Shown piece after piece: positions 50,901 to 59,065 of a stretch of DNA of 64,000 nucleotides (its first letter is position 1; each line of letters begins with the position of its first letter). Under the pieces are notes generated by a model. The model worked only from the letters and a program-made list of their open reading frames with translations, ran no database searches and had not been told where the DNA came from. Position numbers and translations under genes: made by a program. Source of the DNA: an uncultured Dysosmobacter sp. GTDB lineage: Bacteria > Bacillota > Clostridia > Oscillospirales > Oscillospiraceae. The stretch lies in contig CAKTOO010000004.1 of assembly GCA_934590165.1 (NCBI GenBank), positions 62,001 to 126,000 of the forward strand, in the 5' to 3' direction.

Positions 50901-51500
50901 CTCCAGCTCGGCGATCTTGTCGTTGATGCGGACCAGATTCTCCTCCGTCCGCTCCAGCTTCCGCTCCGTGTCCTCTTTCCGGTGGCGAAATTTGGAGATG
51001 CCGGCCGCCTCCTCGAAAATCTCCCGGCGCTCGCCGCTTTTTGCGGAGAGGATCTCGTCGATTTTTCCCTGGCCGATGATGGAGTAGCCCTCTTTGCCCA
51101 TGCCGGTGTCCATGAACAGCTCCGCCACATCCTTCAATCGGACGGACTGGCGGTTGATGTAATATTCGCTCTCCCCGCTGCGGTAATAGCGGCGGGTAAC
51201 GGAGACCTCCGATTCCTCCATGGTAGGGAAAATATGCTCTGTGTTGTCAATGACCAGCGTCACCTGGGCAAATCCCACCTGCGTCCGCTTGGCGGTGCCG
51301 CCGAAAATGACATCTTCCATTTTGGCGCCCCGGAGGCTCTTGCTGCTCTGCTCGCCCATGACCCAGCGGATTGCGTCGGAAATGTTGGATTTACCGGAGC
51401 CGTTGGGGCCCACAATGGCGGTGATGTCCTCGCCAAAGTTCAGGACTGTCTTATCCGGGAAGGATTTGAAGCCCTGGATCTCCAATGCTTTTAAATACAC
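47934..51500 (-). CDS. smc: Chromosome segregation ATPase SMC
   Basis: This 1188-residue protein has the N-terminal Walker A GPNGSGKSNISDAIRWVMGE and a long coiled coil. The hinge lies at about residues 515-645 (GIHGPVANLMKTDQQYSLAI, ending before RSAGVLSRAAELEKL). A second coiled coil follows, then the C-terminal signature LLSGGEKAFVAIALYFAIL and Walker B PFCVMDEIEAALDEPN. SMC with ScpA and ScpB compacts and segregates the chromosome. It is the first gene of the leftward run; the smc-ftsY order is common in Firmicutes. Confidence 0.98.
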   Translation of the reverse strand: MYLKALEIQGFKSFPDKTVLNFGEDITAIVGPNGSGKSNISDAIRWVMGEQSSKSLRGAKMEDVIFGGTAKRTQVGFAQVTLVIDNTEHIFPTMEESEVSVTRRYYRSGESEYYINRQSVRLKDVAELFMDTGMGKEGYSIIGQGKIDEILSAKSGERREIFEEAAGISKFRHRKEDTERKLERTEENLVRINDKIAELELQVEPLRDQAEKAKKYLVLRDELRLLEISMWLENLDALKANARKLEADFRVAGAQRDEAKARLDALYAEGEQFGARMQEKDMEAERIRGEAGAVDGHMKDEESAMAVLESTIAHNRENIQRAQTELAESDTRAGGLARQAEEQKTLARQLEDQLAELNGDLAALLEQARAAADQVGGAQSQAEALRGREAMAVAAAADQRAEAAAITAENGQLSQRIAAVEADKTAAEEQLETSRREAKSNRHALEDARDEAEAVGNIIAGHSLRMEERKKKAAAASEKKVQLTMEVGALDNRIRLLTEMEKDYEGFSKAVKVVMQAKGSLRGIHGPVANLMKTDQQYSLAIEIALGAGLQNIVVDREEDAKSAINFLKQRDGGRATFLPLTAIRGDELRLGGVEQEFGFVGLASRLVSCDSQYRNIFHSLLGRTVVVEDLDCGIAMARKYRNAFRIVTLDGQVINRGGSMTGGSTSRSAGVLSRAAELEKLNGRAAAMHEKLAAAQQAEEAANRELSAAQYELETAESQRRQAEDEVLRLEGIKNHFDILLRSLEENLENLEGELESLRGRLADNQARSAQAEKAMAEQEALAAGLRAQAEEALSGQSELLAKSSALAEDITAQKSAIAALEAQKEATMARAADLRQLAESLTGDRAQKEEVLQTYQKNINAAQAEILRRQEAQAALAAQAEEFRRRLADLNREKLELEAQRTAQNRELKDMNEQYADLERSASKLEQKIATSAMEEKQILDRLWEHYELSHSDAQAQRIELESIPKATRRIGELNRDIKALGTPNIGAIEEFDRVNGRYTYLTDQRNDVEKAKGELEGIIEDITAEMTHIFSEQFKLINESFQTTFTDLFGGGQATLELEDEQDILGCGIEIKAQPPGKTLKTISLLSGGEKAFVAIALYFAILKVHPTPFCVMDEIEAALDEPNVIRVARYMRRLAGRTQFIVITHRRGTMEEADVLYGVTMQEQGVSKILTINLNDMAKELNIK

Positions 51501-51539
51501 GCTTTCACCCCTTGCAGCTTCCTATACTATAACTAGAAT

Positions 51540-51568
51540 AATATAGCAGAGAAGCCGCCTGTTTTCAA
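51540..51568 (-). promoter_or_regulatory. Promoter of the smc-to-rsfS run
   Basis: On the minus strand TTGAAA (51563-51568) and TATATT (51540-51545, preceded by TGC) are separated by 17 bases. Confidence 0.7.
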
Positions 51569-51581
51569 GGCAAAAGATGTG

Positions 51582-51617
51582 AAAAAAGCGGTGCTCTCCG
51601 TCCGGAAAGCACCGCTC
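51582..51617 (-). terminator. Terminator after the TepA-like protease gene
   Basis: AGCGGTGCT and its complement form a stem with a 12-base loop, followed on the minus strand by six T residues. Confidence 0.85.
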
Positions 51618-51629
51618 CTCCGCCGCCTG

Positions 51630-52337
51630 TCAGTTTTTTTCTCCTTTTCGCTCTCCGATTTGGCGATACAGGCAGGCCAAACCGTCGGAAAGCCCCCCTA
51701 CCTGATCGATGATGCCCAGCTGTACCGCCTCCTCCCCATAGACCACGCTGCCCACATCGGCGGCCATGTCGTCCTTTTGCAGCATGAGGGACTGAAAGCG
51801 CTCCGGACTGATGTGGCTGTGGCTGGAGACGAAAGCCACGATGCGCTCCTGGAGCCGCTGGAAGTAATTGTAGGTCTGCGGCGCGGCGATAACGGTGCCG
51901 CTCATGCGGACCGGATGGATGGTCATGGCGGCGGATGGCACGGCAAAGCTCCGCCGGGCCGCCACCGCCAGCGGCACGCCGATGGAGTGGCTGCCTCCCA
52001 GGACGATGGAGACCGTGGGCTTCGTCATGCCCGCGATGAGCTCCGCGATGGCAAGGCCCGCCTCCACATCGCCGCCCACTGTGTTCAGCAAAAACAGCAC
52101 GCCGTCCACCTCCTCGCTCTCCTCCAGCTTGGCGAGAAGGGGCAGAACGTGCTCATATTTGGTGGTCTTTGTGCTGTTGGAGGCGGTCATGTGCCCCTCG
52201 ATCTGCCCGATGATGGTCAGGCAGTAGACGCTGCCGTGGGCGGTGCGGGTCATGGCGGAGCCGAAATCCAGGATGGACTGGCCGGTCTCATTGCCGCCGT
52301 CCCGGACCGGCTGGCCGGGATTTGTGGTTTCTGTCAT
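51630..52337 (-). CDS. TepA-like ClpP-family serine protease
   Basis: This 235-residue protein has the ClpP/crotonase fold: LFLLNTVGGDVEAGLAIAEL near residue 85, the nucleophile loop VLGGSHSIGVPLAVAARRS near 120 and the catalytic histidine in MTIHPVRMSGTV near 145. This matches the TepA/YmfB group, reported to degrade signal peptides or act in export in Bacillus. There is no membrane segment, so it is cytosolic. GGGAGG precedes ATG 52337. It is divergent from proB. Confidence 0.88.
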   Translation of the reverse strand: MTETTNPGQPVRDGGNETGQSILDFGSAMTRTAHGSVYCLTIIGQIEGHMTASNSTKTTKYEHVLPLLAKLEESEEVDGVLFLLNTVGGDVEAGLAIAELIAGMTKPTVSIVLGGSHSIGVPLAVAARRSFAVPSAAMTIHPVRMSGTVIAAPQTYNYFQRLQERIVAFVSSHSHISPERFQSLMLQKDDMAADVGSVVYGEEAVQLGIIDQVGGLSDGLACLYRQIGERKGEKN

Positions 52338-52456
52338 AAATCTCCTCCCTTTCCCCTGTATTTTCCGCAGTTTTTTAGAAATTACACAGGGTTTTCTTTT
52401 GCGCTCCACCGTGCTATACTGAGAAAAACTGACAAGACAGTCGGGAGGGTTTCCAA

Positions 52457-53272
52457 TTGGAGCATACAAAGCAGCGCATCGTGGTAAAGGTAGGCACTTC
52501 CACCCTGACCCATGACTCCGGCAGCCTGGACCTCAGGAGCATGGAGCATCTGGTCCGAACGCTTTCGGACCTCCACGGCATGGGGCACGAGATCATCCTG
52601 GTGACCTCCGGTGCCATTGCCGTGGGCACGGCAAAGCTGGGCCTTGCGGAGCGGCCAAAGGAGCTGCGAATGAAGCAGGCGGCCGCCGCTGTCGGCCAGT
52701 GCCGCATGATGCACATTTACGATAAATTGTTTTCTGAATACAACCGGTCGGTGGCCCAGATTTTGCTGACCGGCGATGACGTGGAGGACTCCTCCCGGGC
52801 GGAACACCTGCACAGCACCTTCTCCGCCCTGCTGGAGATGAGGGTCATCCCGGTGGTGAACGAGAACGACTCCGTCTCCTCCGCCGAGATCGAGACCGGC
52901 CACCACAAGGTCCTGGGCGACAATGACACCCTCTCCGCCATCGTGGCGGAGCTGTGCCGGGCGGACCTGCTGGTGCTGCTCAGCGACATCGACGGATTGT
53001 ACAGCGCCGACCCCAAAAAATATCCCGGCGCACGCCTGCTCCACCGGGTGGAAGCACTGACGCCGGAAATTTTGGAGATGGCCGGCGGCGCCGGCACCTG
53101 GCGGGGCACCGGCGGCATGGCCACCAAGCTCTCCGCCGCCCGCATCGCCATGAACGCCGGATGTGATATGGTCATCACCAACGGCGCCAGAGTGGAGGAC
53201 CTGTACGGTATCGTAGAGGGGCAAGACATCGGAACACGATTTTTGGCCCACGGTAAGGAGGAAGACGTATGA
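52457..53272 (+). CDS. proB: Glutamate 5-kinase (short form without PUA domain)
   Basis: The 271-residue protein has only the amino-acid-kinase domain: VVKVGTSTLTHDSGSL at the start, LVTSGAIAVGTAKLG near 55, PVVNENDSVSSAEIE near 135, LLSDIDGLYSADP near 175 and GTGGMATKLSAARIAM near 220. The C-terminal PUA domain of the roughly 370-residue forms is absent, as in several Firmicutes. It phosphorylates glutamate as the committed step to proline. The start is TTG 52457 behind GGGAGGG. Its stop overlaps proA (ATGA). Confidence 0.95.
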   Translation: MEHTKQRIVVKVGTSTLTHDSGSLDLRSMEHLVRTLSDLHGMGHEIILVTSGAIAVGTAKLGLAERPKELRMKQAAAAVGQCRMMHIYDKLFSEYNRSVAQILLTGDDVEDSSRAEHLHSTFSALLEMRVIPVVNENDSVSSAEIETGHHKVLGDNDTLSAIVAELCRADLLVLLSDIDGLYSADPKKYPGARLLHRVEALTPEILEMAGGAGTWRGTGGMATKLSAARIAMNAGCDMVITNGARVEDLYGIVEGQDIGTRFLAHGKEEDV

Positions 53273-54516
53273 CAGCATTGCAGCAGCAGGGCGCAGCGGC
53301 AAAGGCCGCTACCTATGAACTGGCCACCGCCGGCACGGCGAAGAAAAACGCCGCCCTGGCCGCCATCGCGGATATTTTGACACAGCGGCAGGACGAATGG
53401 CTCTCCGCCAACGCCGAGGATGTGGCCGCGGCGAAGGAGGCGGGAATGCGGCCCGCCATGCTGGACCGGCTGACCCTCACCCCGGAGCGGGTGGCGGGCA
53501 TCGTGGGCGGCGTGCGGCAGGTCATGGCCCTGCCGGACCCCATCGGCCAGGTGACCAAAATGGAGACCCGGCCCAACGGCCTCATCATTGGCCGGCGGCG
53601 GGTGCCGCTGGGCGTCATCGCCATCATCTTCGAGGCCCGGCCAAATGTCACCGTGGACGCGGCGGCGCTGTGCCTGAAAAGCGGCAACGTGTGCATCCTC
53701 CGGGGCGGAAAAGAGGCCATCCGCTCCAACCGCTGTGTTACGGCCCTCATGCGGGAGGCTCTCCGCGCCGCGGGCCTGCCGGAGGACTGCATCTCCCTGG
53801 TGCAGGACACCAGCCATGAGACGGCAAACGAGCTGATGCATCTGGACGGATACGTGGATGTGCTCATCCCCCGGGGTGGTGCCGGGCTCATCCGCGCGGT
53901 GGCCAAGGAGGCCAGCGTCCCGGTCATCCGCACTGGCGAGGGCGTGTGCCACATCTACATCGATAACGAGGCGGACCTGGACATGGGCGCCAGCATCCTG
54001 TACAACGCCAAGTGCTCCCGTCCCTCCGTGTGCAACGCGGTGGAGTGCGTGCTTTTGCAGGAGGATGTGGCGGCGGACTTTCTTGCCAAGGCCGTACCCC
54101 TGCTGGACAAACACCAGGTAGAGCTGCGGTGCGATGGAAAGGCCCTGCAAATTCTCGGTGCGCGGGGCGTGCCTGCCGCCGAAGCAGACTGGGACGCGGA
54201 ATATGACGACTACATCCTGGCAGTCCGCACGGTGAAAAACACGGAGGAGGCCATCGCGTTCATCAACGCCCACGGCACCGGCCACTCCGAGGCAATCATC
54301 ACGAAAAACTATTTCAAGGCCCAGCACTTCCTGGACCAAGTGGACGCGGCGGCGGTGTATGTCAACGCCTCCACCCGGTTTACCGACGGCGGCGAGTTCG
54401 GCCTGGGCGCTGAGATCGGCATCTCCACCCAGAAGATGCACGCCCGGGGTCCCATGGGCCTGGAGGAACTGACCAGCTGCAAATACGTTATCTACGGCGA
54501 GGGCCAGGTTCGCTGA
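53269..54516 (+). CDS. proA: Glutamate-5-semialdehyde dehydrogenase
   Basis: The 415-residue product has VPLGVIAIIFEARPNVTVDAAALCLKSGN near residue 110, LIPRGGAGLIRAVAKEASVPVI near 200 and the catalytic cysteine in NAKCSRPSVCNAVE near 250, with TRFTDGGEFGLGAEIGISTQK near the end. It reduces glutamyl phosphate with NADPH to the semialdehyde. It overlaps proB by four bases and heads the rest of the proline operon. Confidence 0.97.
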   Translation: MTALQQQGAAAKAATYELATAGTAKKNAALAAIADILTQRQDEWLSANAEDVAAAKEAGMRPAMLDRLTLTPERVAGIVGGVRQVMALPDPIGQVTKMETRPNGLIIGRRRVPLGVIAIIFEARPNVTVDAAALCLKSGNVCILRGGKEAIRSNRCVTALMREALRAAGLPEDCISLVQDTSHETANELMHLDGYVDVLIPRGGAGLIRAVAKEASVPVIRTGEGVCHIYIDNEADLDMGASILYNAKCSRPSVCNAVECVLLQEDVAADFLAKAVPLLDKHQVELRCDGKALQILGARGVPAAEADWDAEYDDYILAVRTVKNTEEAIAFINAHGTGHSEAIITKNYFKAQHFLDQVDAAAVYVNASTRFTDGGEFGLGAEIGISTQKMHARGPMGLEELTSCKYVIYGEGQVR

Positions 54517-54543
54517 CCACGACTATTGAAGGAGGATACGGAA

Positions 54544-54921
54544 ATGGAAATGCTGTTTGAGACCATCGCGCTGAGCGTCATCACGGTACTGCTGCTTCTC
54601 CTCATGCTGACCCGGAAGCCGGGACACATCAAGCTGCTGGGCGTGCTGACGACCGCCGCCGTGGCGTCCATGGTGTTTTTCATCCTGATGCAGCGCGCCA
54701 ACGGCAATCCCAACGCCGGGCAGGAGTTGACGCAGCTGTACGCCCCCTGCGGCATCTATATCCTGGTGGCGCTGTTCAGCCTGGGCGTGGCCGCCCTCAG
54801 CCGCCGGAAGCTCCGGGCGGAAAAGACCGCGAAGCTGGCCGCCAAGGCCAAGGCCGCCCAGGAGAAGAAGGTCAAGACCGAGCAGGCCCAGCAGCCGCCA
54901 AAGGCTGACCAGGAGGGCTGA
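54544..54921 (+). CDS. Small membrane protein in the proline operon
   Basis: The 125-residue protein has three hydrophobic segments (residues about 8-24, 35-52 and 70-88) and a long Lys/Ala/Glu-rich C-terminal helix (about 90-125) that should lie in the cytoplasm. I do not recognise a family. AAGGAGG precedes ATG 54544, and the next gene begins two bases after its stop, so it is part of the operon. Confidence 0.78.
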   Translation: MEMLFETIALSVITVLLLLLMLTRKPGHIKLLGVLTTAAVASMVFFILMQRANGNPNAGQELTQLYAPCGIYILVALFSLGVAALSRRKLRAEKTAKLAAKAKAAQEKKVKTEQAQQPPKADQEG

Positions 54922-54922
54922 T

Positions 54923-55774
54923 ATGACCATCTCCGATATACAGGCCGTCCTTTGCTCCATGGCGCGAAACAGCATCCGCCTGACCATCGGCGGCCAGCCG
55001 GACACCGGCGTGGGCGCCAGCCGCTTCGGAGGTATGCCGGACATGCCGGCGGATTTTGCCTGGCCGGTCTTTGAAACAGCCACCTACGATGACGATGACG
55101 TAAAGTCCCGTCCCCTGGCGTTCCTGGCGCAGTTTTCCTGTGAGGCTTTGGCTCCTTATGACACAGATGGGCTGCTGCCTAAAACGGGCGTGCTGTCCTT
55201 TTTCTACGAGCTGGGCTCTCAGCGGTGGGGCTATGACCCGGCGGACCGGGGCTGTGCCCGGGTATTCTGGTTCCCGGAAACGGCAAAGCTGTCCCCGGCG
55301 GCTTTTCCAGAGGATCTGCCTGACGAATACCGTCTGCCCGCTCTGGGCATTTTGCTGTCAGCGGGGGTCTCCTATCCTAGTGCCGAGGACTTTTACGCCG
55401 GCCGGGAGGAGCAAAACGGCGACTGGGAGCCGTACTGGGAGACCCGGTCTGCGCTGGGCATTGAGGACCCGGACAACCGCTCCTGTTTGCTTGGCTGGCC
55501 GGATGTGATCCAGAACAGCATGTTTCGGGAGTGCGAGCTGACGGGCCGGGGCCACTATCTGGGCGGCCTCTGCCCGGACCTGTCCCCGGAGGACGCCCAG
55601 GCGGAGCTGGATGCCGTTCAAAACTGGCAGCTGCTGTTCCAGTTGGACACGGTGGAAGACGGCGGCTTCCAGCTGATGTTCGGCGACTGCGGCCGCGTGT
55701 ATTTCTGCATTCGCAAGAAGGATCTGGCTGCCCGGCGGTTTGACCGGGTGTGGCTCATTCTCCAGTGCGGTTGA
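54923..55774 (+). CDS. DUF1963 (YwqG-like) protein
   Basis: This 283-residue protein has the DUF1963 pattern: FGGMPDMPADFAWP near residue 35, PLAFLAQFSC near 60, LLPKTGVLSFFYELGSQRWG near 80, GHYLGGLCPDL near 210 and WQLLFQLDTVEDGGFQLMFGDCGRVYFCI near 235. The family is widespread, cytosolic and of unknown function. It is held between proA and proC, with starts and stops nearly touching. Confidence 0.85.
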   Translation: MTISDIQAVLCSMARNSIRLTIGGQPDTGVGASRFGGMPDMPADFAWPVFETATYDDDDVKSRPLAFLAQFSCEALAPYDTDGLLPKTGVLSFFYELGSQRWGYDPADRGCARVFWFPETAKLSPAAFPEDLPDEYRLPALGILLSAGVSYPSAEDFYAGREEQNGDWEPYWETRSALGIEDPDNRSCLLGWPDVIQNSMFRECELTGRGHYLGGLCPDLSPEDAQAELDAVQNWQLLFQLDTVEDGGFQLMFGDCGRVYFCIRKKDLAARRFDRVWLILQCG

Positions 55775-55802
55775 TTTTTCAAGTAAAGGAATGTGATCAA
55801 TT

Positions 55803-56603
55803 ATGGCAACTTTAGGTTTTATCGGCTGCGGCAACATGGGCGGTGCCCTGGCCCGGGCCGCCTGCAAAAGCATCCCCAGCGACCAGGTATTTCTGGCCAA
55901 CCGCACTGTGGAAAAAGCCAAGGCCCTGGCGGAAGAGCTGGAGTGCCGGGTGACGGACAACGCCGCCATCGCGGAAAGCGCGGATTTCATTTTTCTGGGC
56001 GTCAAACCCCAGATGATGGCGGATATGCTGGCGGACATCGCCCCGCTTCTGGAAAAGCGGGAGACCCGGTTCATCCTGGTATCCATGGCGGCGGGCCTCA
56101 CCATTGCCGACATCCAGCAACTGGCCGGCGGCAGCTATCCCGTCATCCGCATCATGCCCAACACCCCCGCCGCCATCGGGGAGGGCATGATCCTGTACAC
56201 CTGCGGCGAGGGCGTCACCAAGGCGGAGGAAAAGCTGTTTCTGGACGCCATGGCCGGTGCCGGCCGCCTGGCGGCCATCCCGGAGGGACACATGGATGTG
56301 GGCTCCGCCGTGTCCGGCTGCGGTCCCGCCTTCGTGGATCTGTTCCTGGAGGCCATGGCGGACGGCGGCGTGGCCTGCGGCCTGCCCAGGGCCCAGGCGA
56401 TGGAGTTTGCCGCCCAGATGATGGTGGGCTCCGCCCGGTTGGCACTGGAGTCAGGCAAGCATCCCGGCGCGCTGAAGGACGCCGTCTGCTCCCCAGCCGG
56501 CAGCACCATCCAAGGTGTACGGACCCTGGAAAAAGCCGGCTTCCGCAGTGCTGTCATGGAGGCAGTCATTGCCGCCTACGAAAAAAGCAAGGTTCTGCGT
56601 TAA
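55803..56603 (+). CDS. proC: Pyrroline-5-carboxylate reductase
   Basis: The 266-residue product has the Rossmann start LGFIGCGNMGGALARAAC, FLGVKPQMMADML near 62, IRIMPNTPAAIGEGMILY near 115 and the C-terminal signature GALKDAVCSPAGSTIQGVRTLEKAGFR near 220. It reduces pyrroline-5-carboxylate to proline, completing the pathway begun by ProB and ProA in the same operon. AAAGGAA precedes the ATG. Confidence 0.97.
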   Translation: MATLGFIGCGNMGGALARAACKSIPSDQVFLANRTVEKAKALAEELECRVTDNAAIAESADFIFLGVKPQMMADMLADIAPLLEKRETRFILVSMAAGLTIADIQQLAGGSYPVIRIMPNTPAAIGEGMILYTCGEGVTKAEEKLFLDAMAGAGRLAAIPEGHMDVGSAVSGCGPAFVDLFLEAMADGGVACGLPRAQAMEFAAQMMVGSARLALESGKHPGALKDAVCSPAGSTIQGVRTLEKAGFRSAVMEAVIAAYEKSKVLR

Positions 56604-56614
56604 ATCTTTTTTGT

Positions 56615-56658
56615 GAGAAAAGCACCGCCGCCGGAATTCCGGCGGCGGTGCTTTTCTC
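56615..56658. terminator. Bidirectional terminator, 20-bp perfect stem
   Basis: GAGAAAAGCACCGCCGCCGG and its exact complement flank AATT. It ends the proline operon and the convergent nucleotidase gene. Confidence 0.92.
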
Positions 56659-56684
56659 ATATAGTTCTATAAGCGGTCTTTGAA

Positions 56685-58844
56685 TCAAGCGGCCACGTTC
56701 TGGCAGAAGCTGGCCAGGAACTCCGCCACCTGATAGCGGGGCGCGGGAGCGGTGGGCATGAGCTTGCCGTCGATGCCGTAGGCGACACCGGCGCCGCAGG
56801 CCCACTGCATGGCGGGAACCGCGTAGGTGCTGACGCTCTCGGCGTCGGTGTAGGAGAGGATGTTGGTGTCCTCACCCACGGAGACGTCATACTCCTTGTA
56901 CTGGGCATAGCGGTACAGGATCGCCAGGAACTGCTGGCGGGAGATGGCCTGGCCGGGGGCGAAGGTGGTTGCCGAATAGCCGTTGCTCAGTCCGTTCTCC
57001 ACGGCCCAAGCGATGGCCTTGCGGTAGGGAGAGGTGGCCGCCACATCGGTGAAGGGGCAGTCCTTCTCCGGCTCGGGAGAGCCGTTCATCCGCCACAGGA
57101 CGGTGACCATCTGGCCGCGGGTCATAGTGGAGTCAGGCCCAAAAATGGTGCTGGTAAAGCCGTTGAAAATGTTGTTTTCATAGACGTACATGACATCGTC
57201 ATAATAGGCGGCGTCAGCGGCCACATCGGTAAAGGGCAGGCCCTTCTTGATGGTGATGCGGCCCTCGGAAGCACCGTAATCCTCGGCGGTGACAACGCCC
57301 TTCAGCTCCTTGGTGATGTACTCCATGACAACTTCATCCATGGGAGCGCCCAGGTCATAGTTGACGCTGGCAGTCTTAAAGGCATAGTAGGTATCACCGC
57401 CGGCGGCCAGGAAGTCGTTGGTGGCGATGGTGTAAGTGGCTTTGGGGTCAAAGGCCTTGCCGCCCACGGACTGGATGCTCACACGCTGGATGCTCTTGGG
57501 GGCATAGTAGGTGGAGCCGGGATACTGGCTGCCCTGGTCATAGACCTTGCTGGTGTCCACAGTGAACACGATACCGGAGACATGAGGGAAGCCGCCGATG
57601 GTCTCAGGCGTGCAGTAGGTGGAAGCCTCCAGCGCCTCCAGCAGCTCAGCGCCGGTGACCTTCACGATGCTCAGGGTATTGCCGAAGGGCAGGACGGTGT
57701 TGATGTCCTTCTTGGTGATGTTGCCCTTGGAAATGGATGCGCGGATGCCGCCGCCGTTGGTCACGGCCGCGTCCACCTTGGTTCCGGCCTCCTCGGCGCC
57801 CCAGACCAGAGCGTCGGTAATGAGGTTGCCCAGGTTGGTCTCGCCGGTGCGGACCTCGGCCTTCACGCCGTTCAGCTCCACTTCAGTCTTGGCAAACACG
57901 GCGCCGTACTCGTCATCAACCGCCTTCTGGATGGCGGCAGCCCGGTTGGCCACGGTGCCATCGGGCTTCACAGTAATGTCAGCGGTGGGGATGGAGGTTG
58001 CCTCCATGACGCCGTCGGAGATGACCACCAGGCCGATGTTTTCAAACTTGGTGCCGGTAGAGGTCAGGATGGTATCGTTCACCATGCAGTCCTCACCCAC
58101 AGCTCCGGAGATGGCTTCCAGGTCAGAATGGGAGTGGCCGTCGATGAAGAGGTCGATGCCGTCCACTTCCTCCAGAAGGTCCATGGAGCGGTTGCCGGTG
58201 GACTCATCGTCGATGCCCAGGTGGCCCAGGCACACGATAATATCGCAGCCCTCGGCCTCCAGCTCATCTACCTGCTCCTGAGCGCAGGCAAACAGCTTGT
58301 CGTCCGCCAGGAAGGTGACGCCCTTGATCTTGGCGGGGTGGGCCTTGGTGGCCGTCTCAGGGGTGTCCAGGCCGAAAACGCCGATCTTGGTGCCGTCAGG
58401 CGCGGTGAAGGTCACGTTGTCATTGAACGCGGCCTTGCCGCCGTAGAGCACGTTGGCCGCCACAATGGGGAAATCCGCCTTGCCGGCCAGTTCCTTCAAG
58501 TTGGCATAGCCGTAATCGAACTCATGGTTGCCGGGGGCAGCCACATCGTAACCGGCCAGGTTCATCAGTTCCACCGCAGTGGCACCCTCGCTGGTGCTGA
58601 CAGTGGGATCACCCTGGATAAAGTCACCGGCGTCCATCAGCAGAACGTAGGCACCCATGTCCTCATAGGCCTTTTTCAGCGCCGCCGCTTTGGCATAGCC
58701 ATCGATGGCACCGTGCACGTCATTGGTGTGCAGGATGATGATGGAGCCGCTCAGGTCCTCGGCGGGTTCCTCGGCGCCGGCGGTGATGCACAGGGAGAAC
58801 ATCATGGCCAGAACCAGGAGCAATGACAGGACTTTCTTCTTCAT
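56685..58844 (-). CDS. SLH-anchored 5'-nucleotidase / metallophosphoesterase (UshA-like)
   Basis: The 719-residue precursor has a signal peptide ending about residue 24. Its metallophosphatase domain shows IIILHTNDVHGAIDGYAK, LMDAGDFIQGDP, APGNHEFDYGY, VCLGHLGIDD and DGHSHSDLE (residues about 33-260). A 5'-nucleotidase C-terminal domain follows (about 330-510, GGGIRASISKGNI), and then three SLH motifs (about 535-719; FTDVAAD, FTDVAAT, YTDAESV). It should release nucleosides from nucleotides at the cell surface, feeding purine use. CAAAGGAGG precedes ATG 58844. Confidence 0.95.
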   Translation of the reverse strand: MKKKVLSLLLVLAMMFSLCITAGAEEPAEDLSGSIIILHTNDVHGAIDGYAKAAALKKAYEDMGAYVLLMDAGDFIQGDPTVSTSEGATAVELMNLAGYDVAAPGNHEFDYGYANLKELAGKADFPIVAANVLYGGKAAFNDNVTFTAPDGTKIGVFGLDTPETATKAHPAKIKGVTFLADDKLFACAQEQVDELEAEGCDIIVCLGHLGIDDESTGNRSMDLLEEVDGIDLFIDGHSHSDLEAISGAVGEDCMVNDTILTSTGTKFENIGLVVISDGVMEATSIPTADITVKPDGTVANRAAAIQKAVDDEYGAVFAKTEVELNGVKAEVRTGETNLGNLITDALVWGAEEAGTKVDAAVTNGGGIRASISKGNITKKDINTVLPFGNTLSIVKVTGAELLEALEASTYCTPETIGGFPHVSGIVFTVDTSKVYDQGSQYPGSTYYAPKSIQRVSIQSVGGKAFDPKATYTIATNDFLAAGGDTYYAFKTASVNYDLGAPMDEVVMEYITKELKGVVTAEDYGASEGRITIKKGLPFTDVAADAAYYDDVMYVYENNIFNGFTSTIFGPDSTMTRGQMVTVLWRMNGSPEPEKDCPFTDVAATSPYRKAIAWAVENGLSNGYSATTFAPGQAISRQQFLAILYRYAQYKEYDVSVGEDTNILSYTDAESVSTYAVPAMQWACGAGVAYGIDGKLMPTAPAPRYQVAEFLASFCQNVAA

Positions 58845-58893
58845 TCGTTTACCTCCTTTGTGATTGCAGAGCAGGACAGCTCTTCTATGATAC

Positions 58894-58902
58894 AGTATAG
58901 CA
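58894..58902 (-). promoter_or_regulatory. Extended -10 promoter of the nucleotidase gene
   Basis: On the minus strand TGC-TATACT forms an extended -10; the -35 region is poor. Confidence 0.5.
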
Positions 58903-59003
58903 TACTCTGAAGAAATAAGTAGGTATAATTTCTGTGAACATTGAGAAAAAGGCCCCACATTTTTGTATGCTTTTCCATGGCTCTGTTTTTTCCTGTTCCC
59001 CAC

Positions 59004-59032
59004 TGGAAATCCCAGTAGTTCAGTGTTATACT
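59004..59032 (+). promoter_or_regulatory. Promoter of the hydantoinase gene
   Basis: TGGAAA (59004-59009) and TATACT (59027-59032, preceded by TGT) are separated by 17 bases. Confidence 0.6.
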
Positions 59033-59065
59033 GGCGTTGATATTACAAAGAGGAGTGATCGTTCT

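Noticed and set aside
56615..56658. Inverted repeat of a transposable element
   Set aside because: It is a single 20-bp perfect stem between two convergent stop codons, with no transposase or target duplication; it is a terminator.
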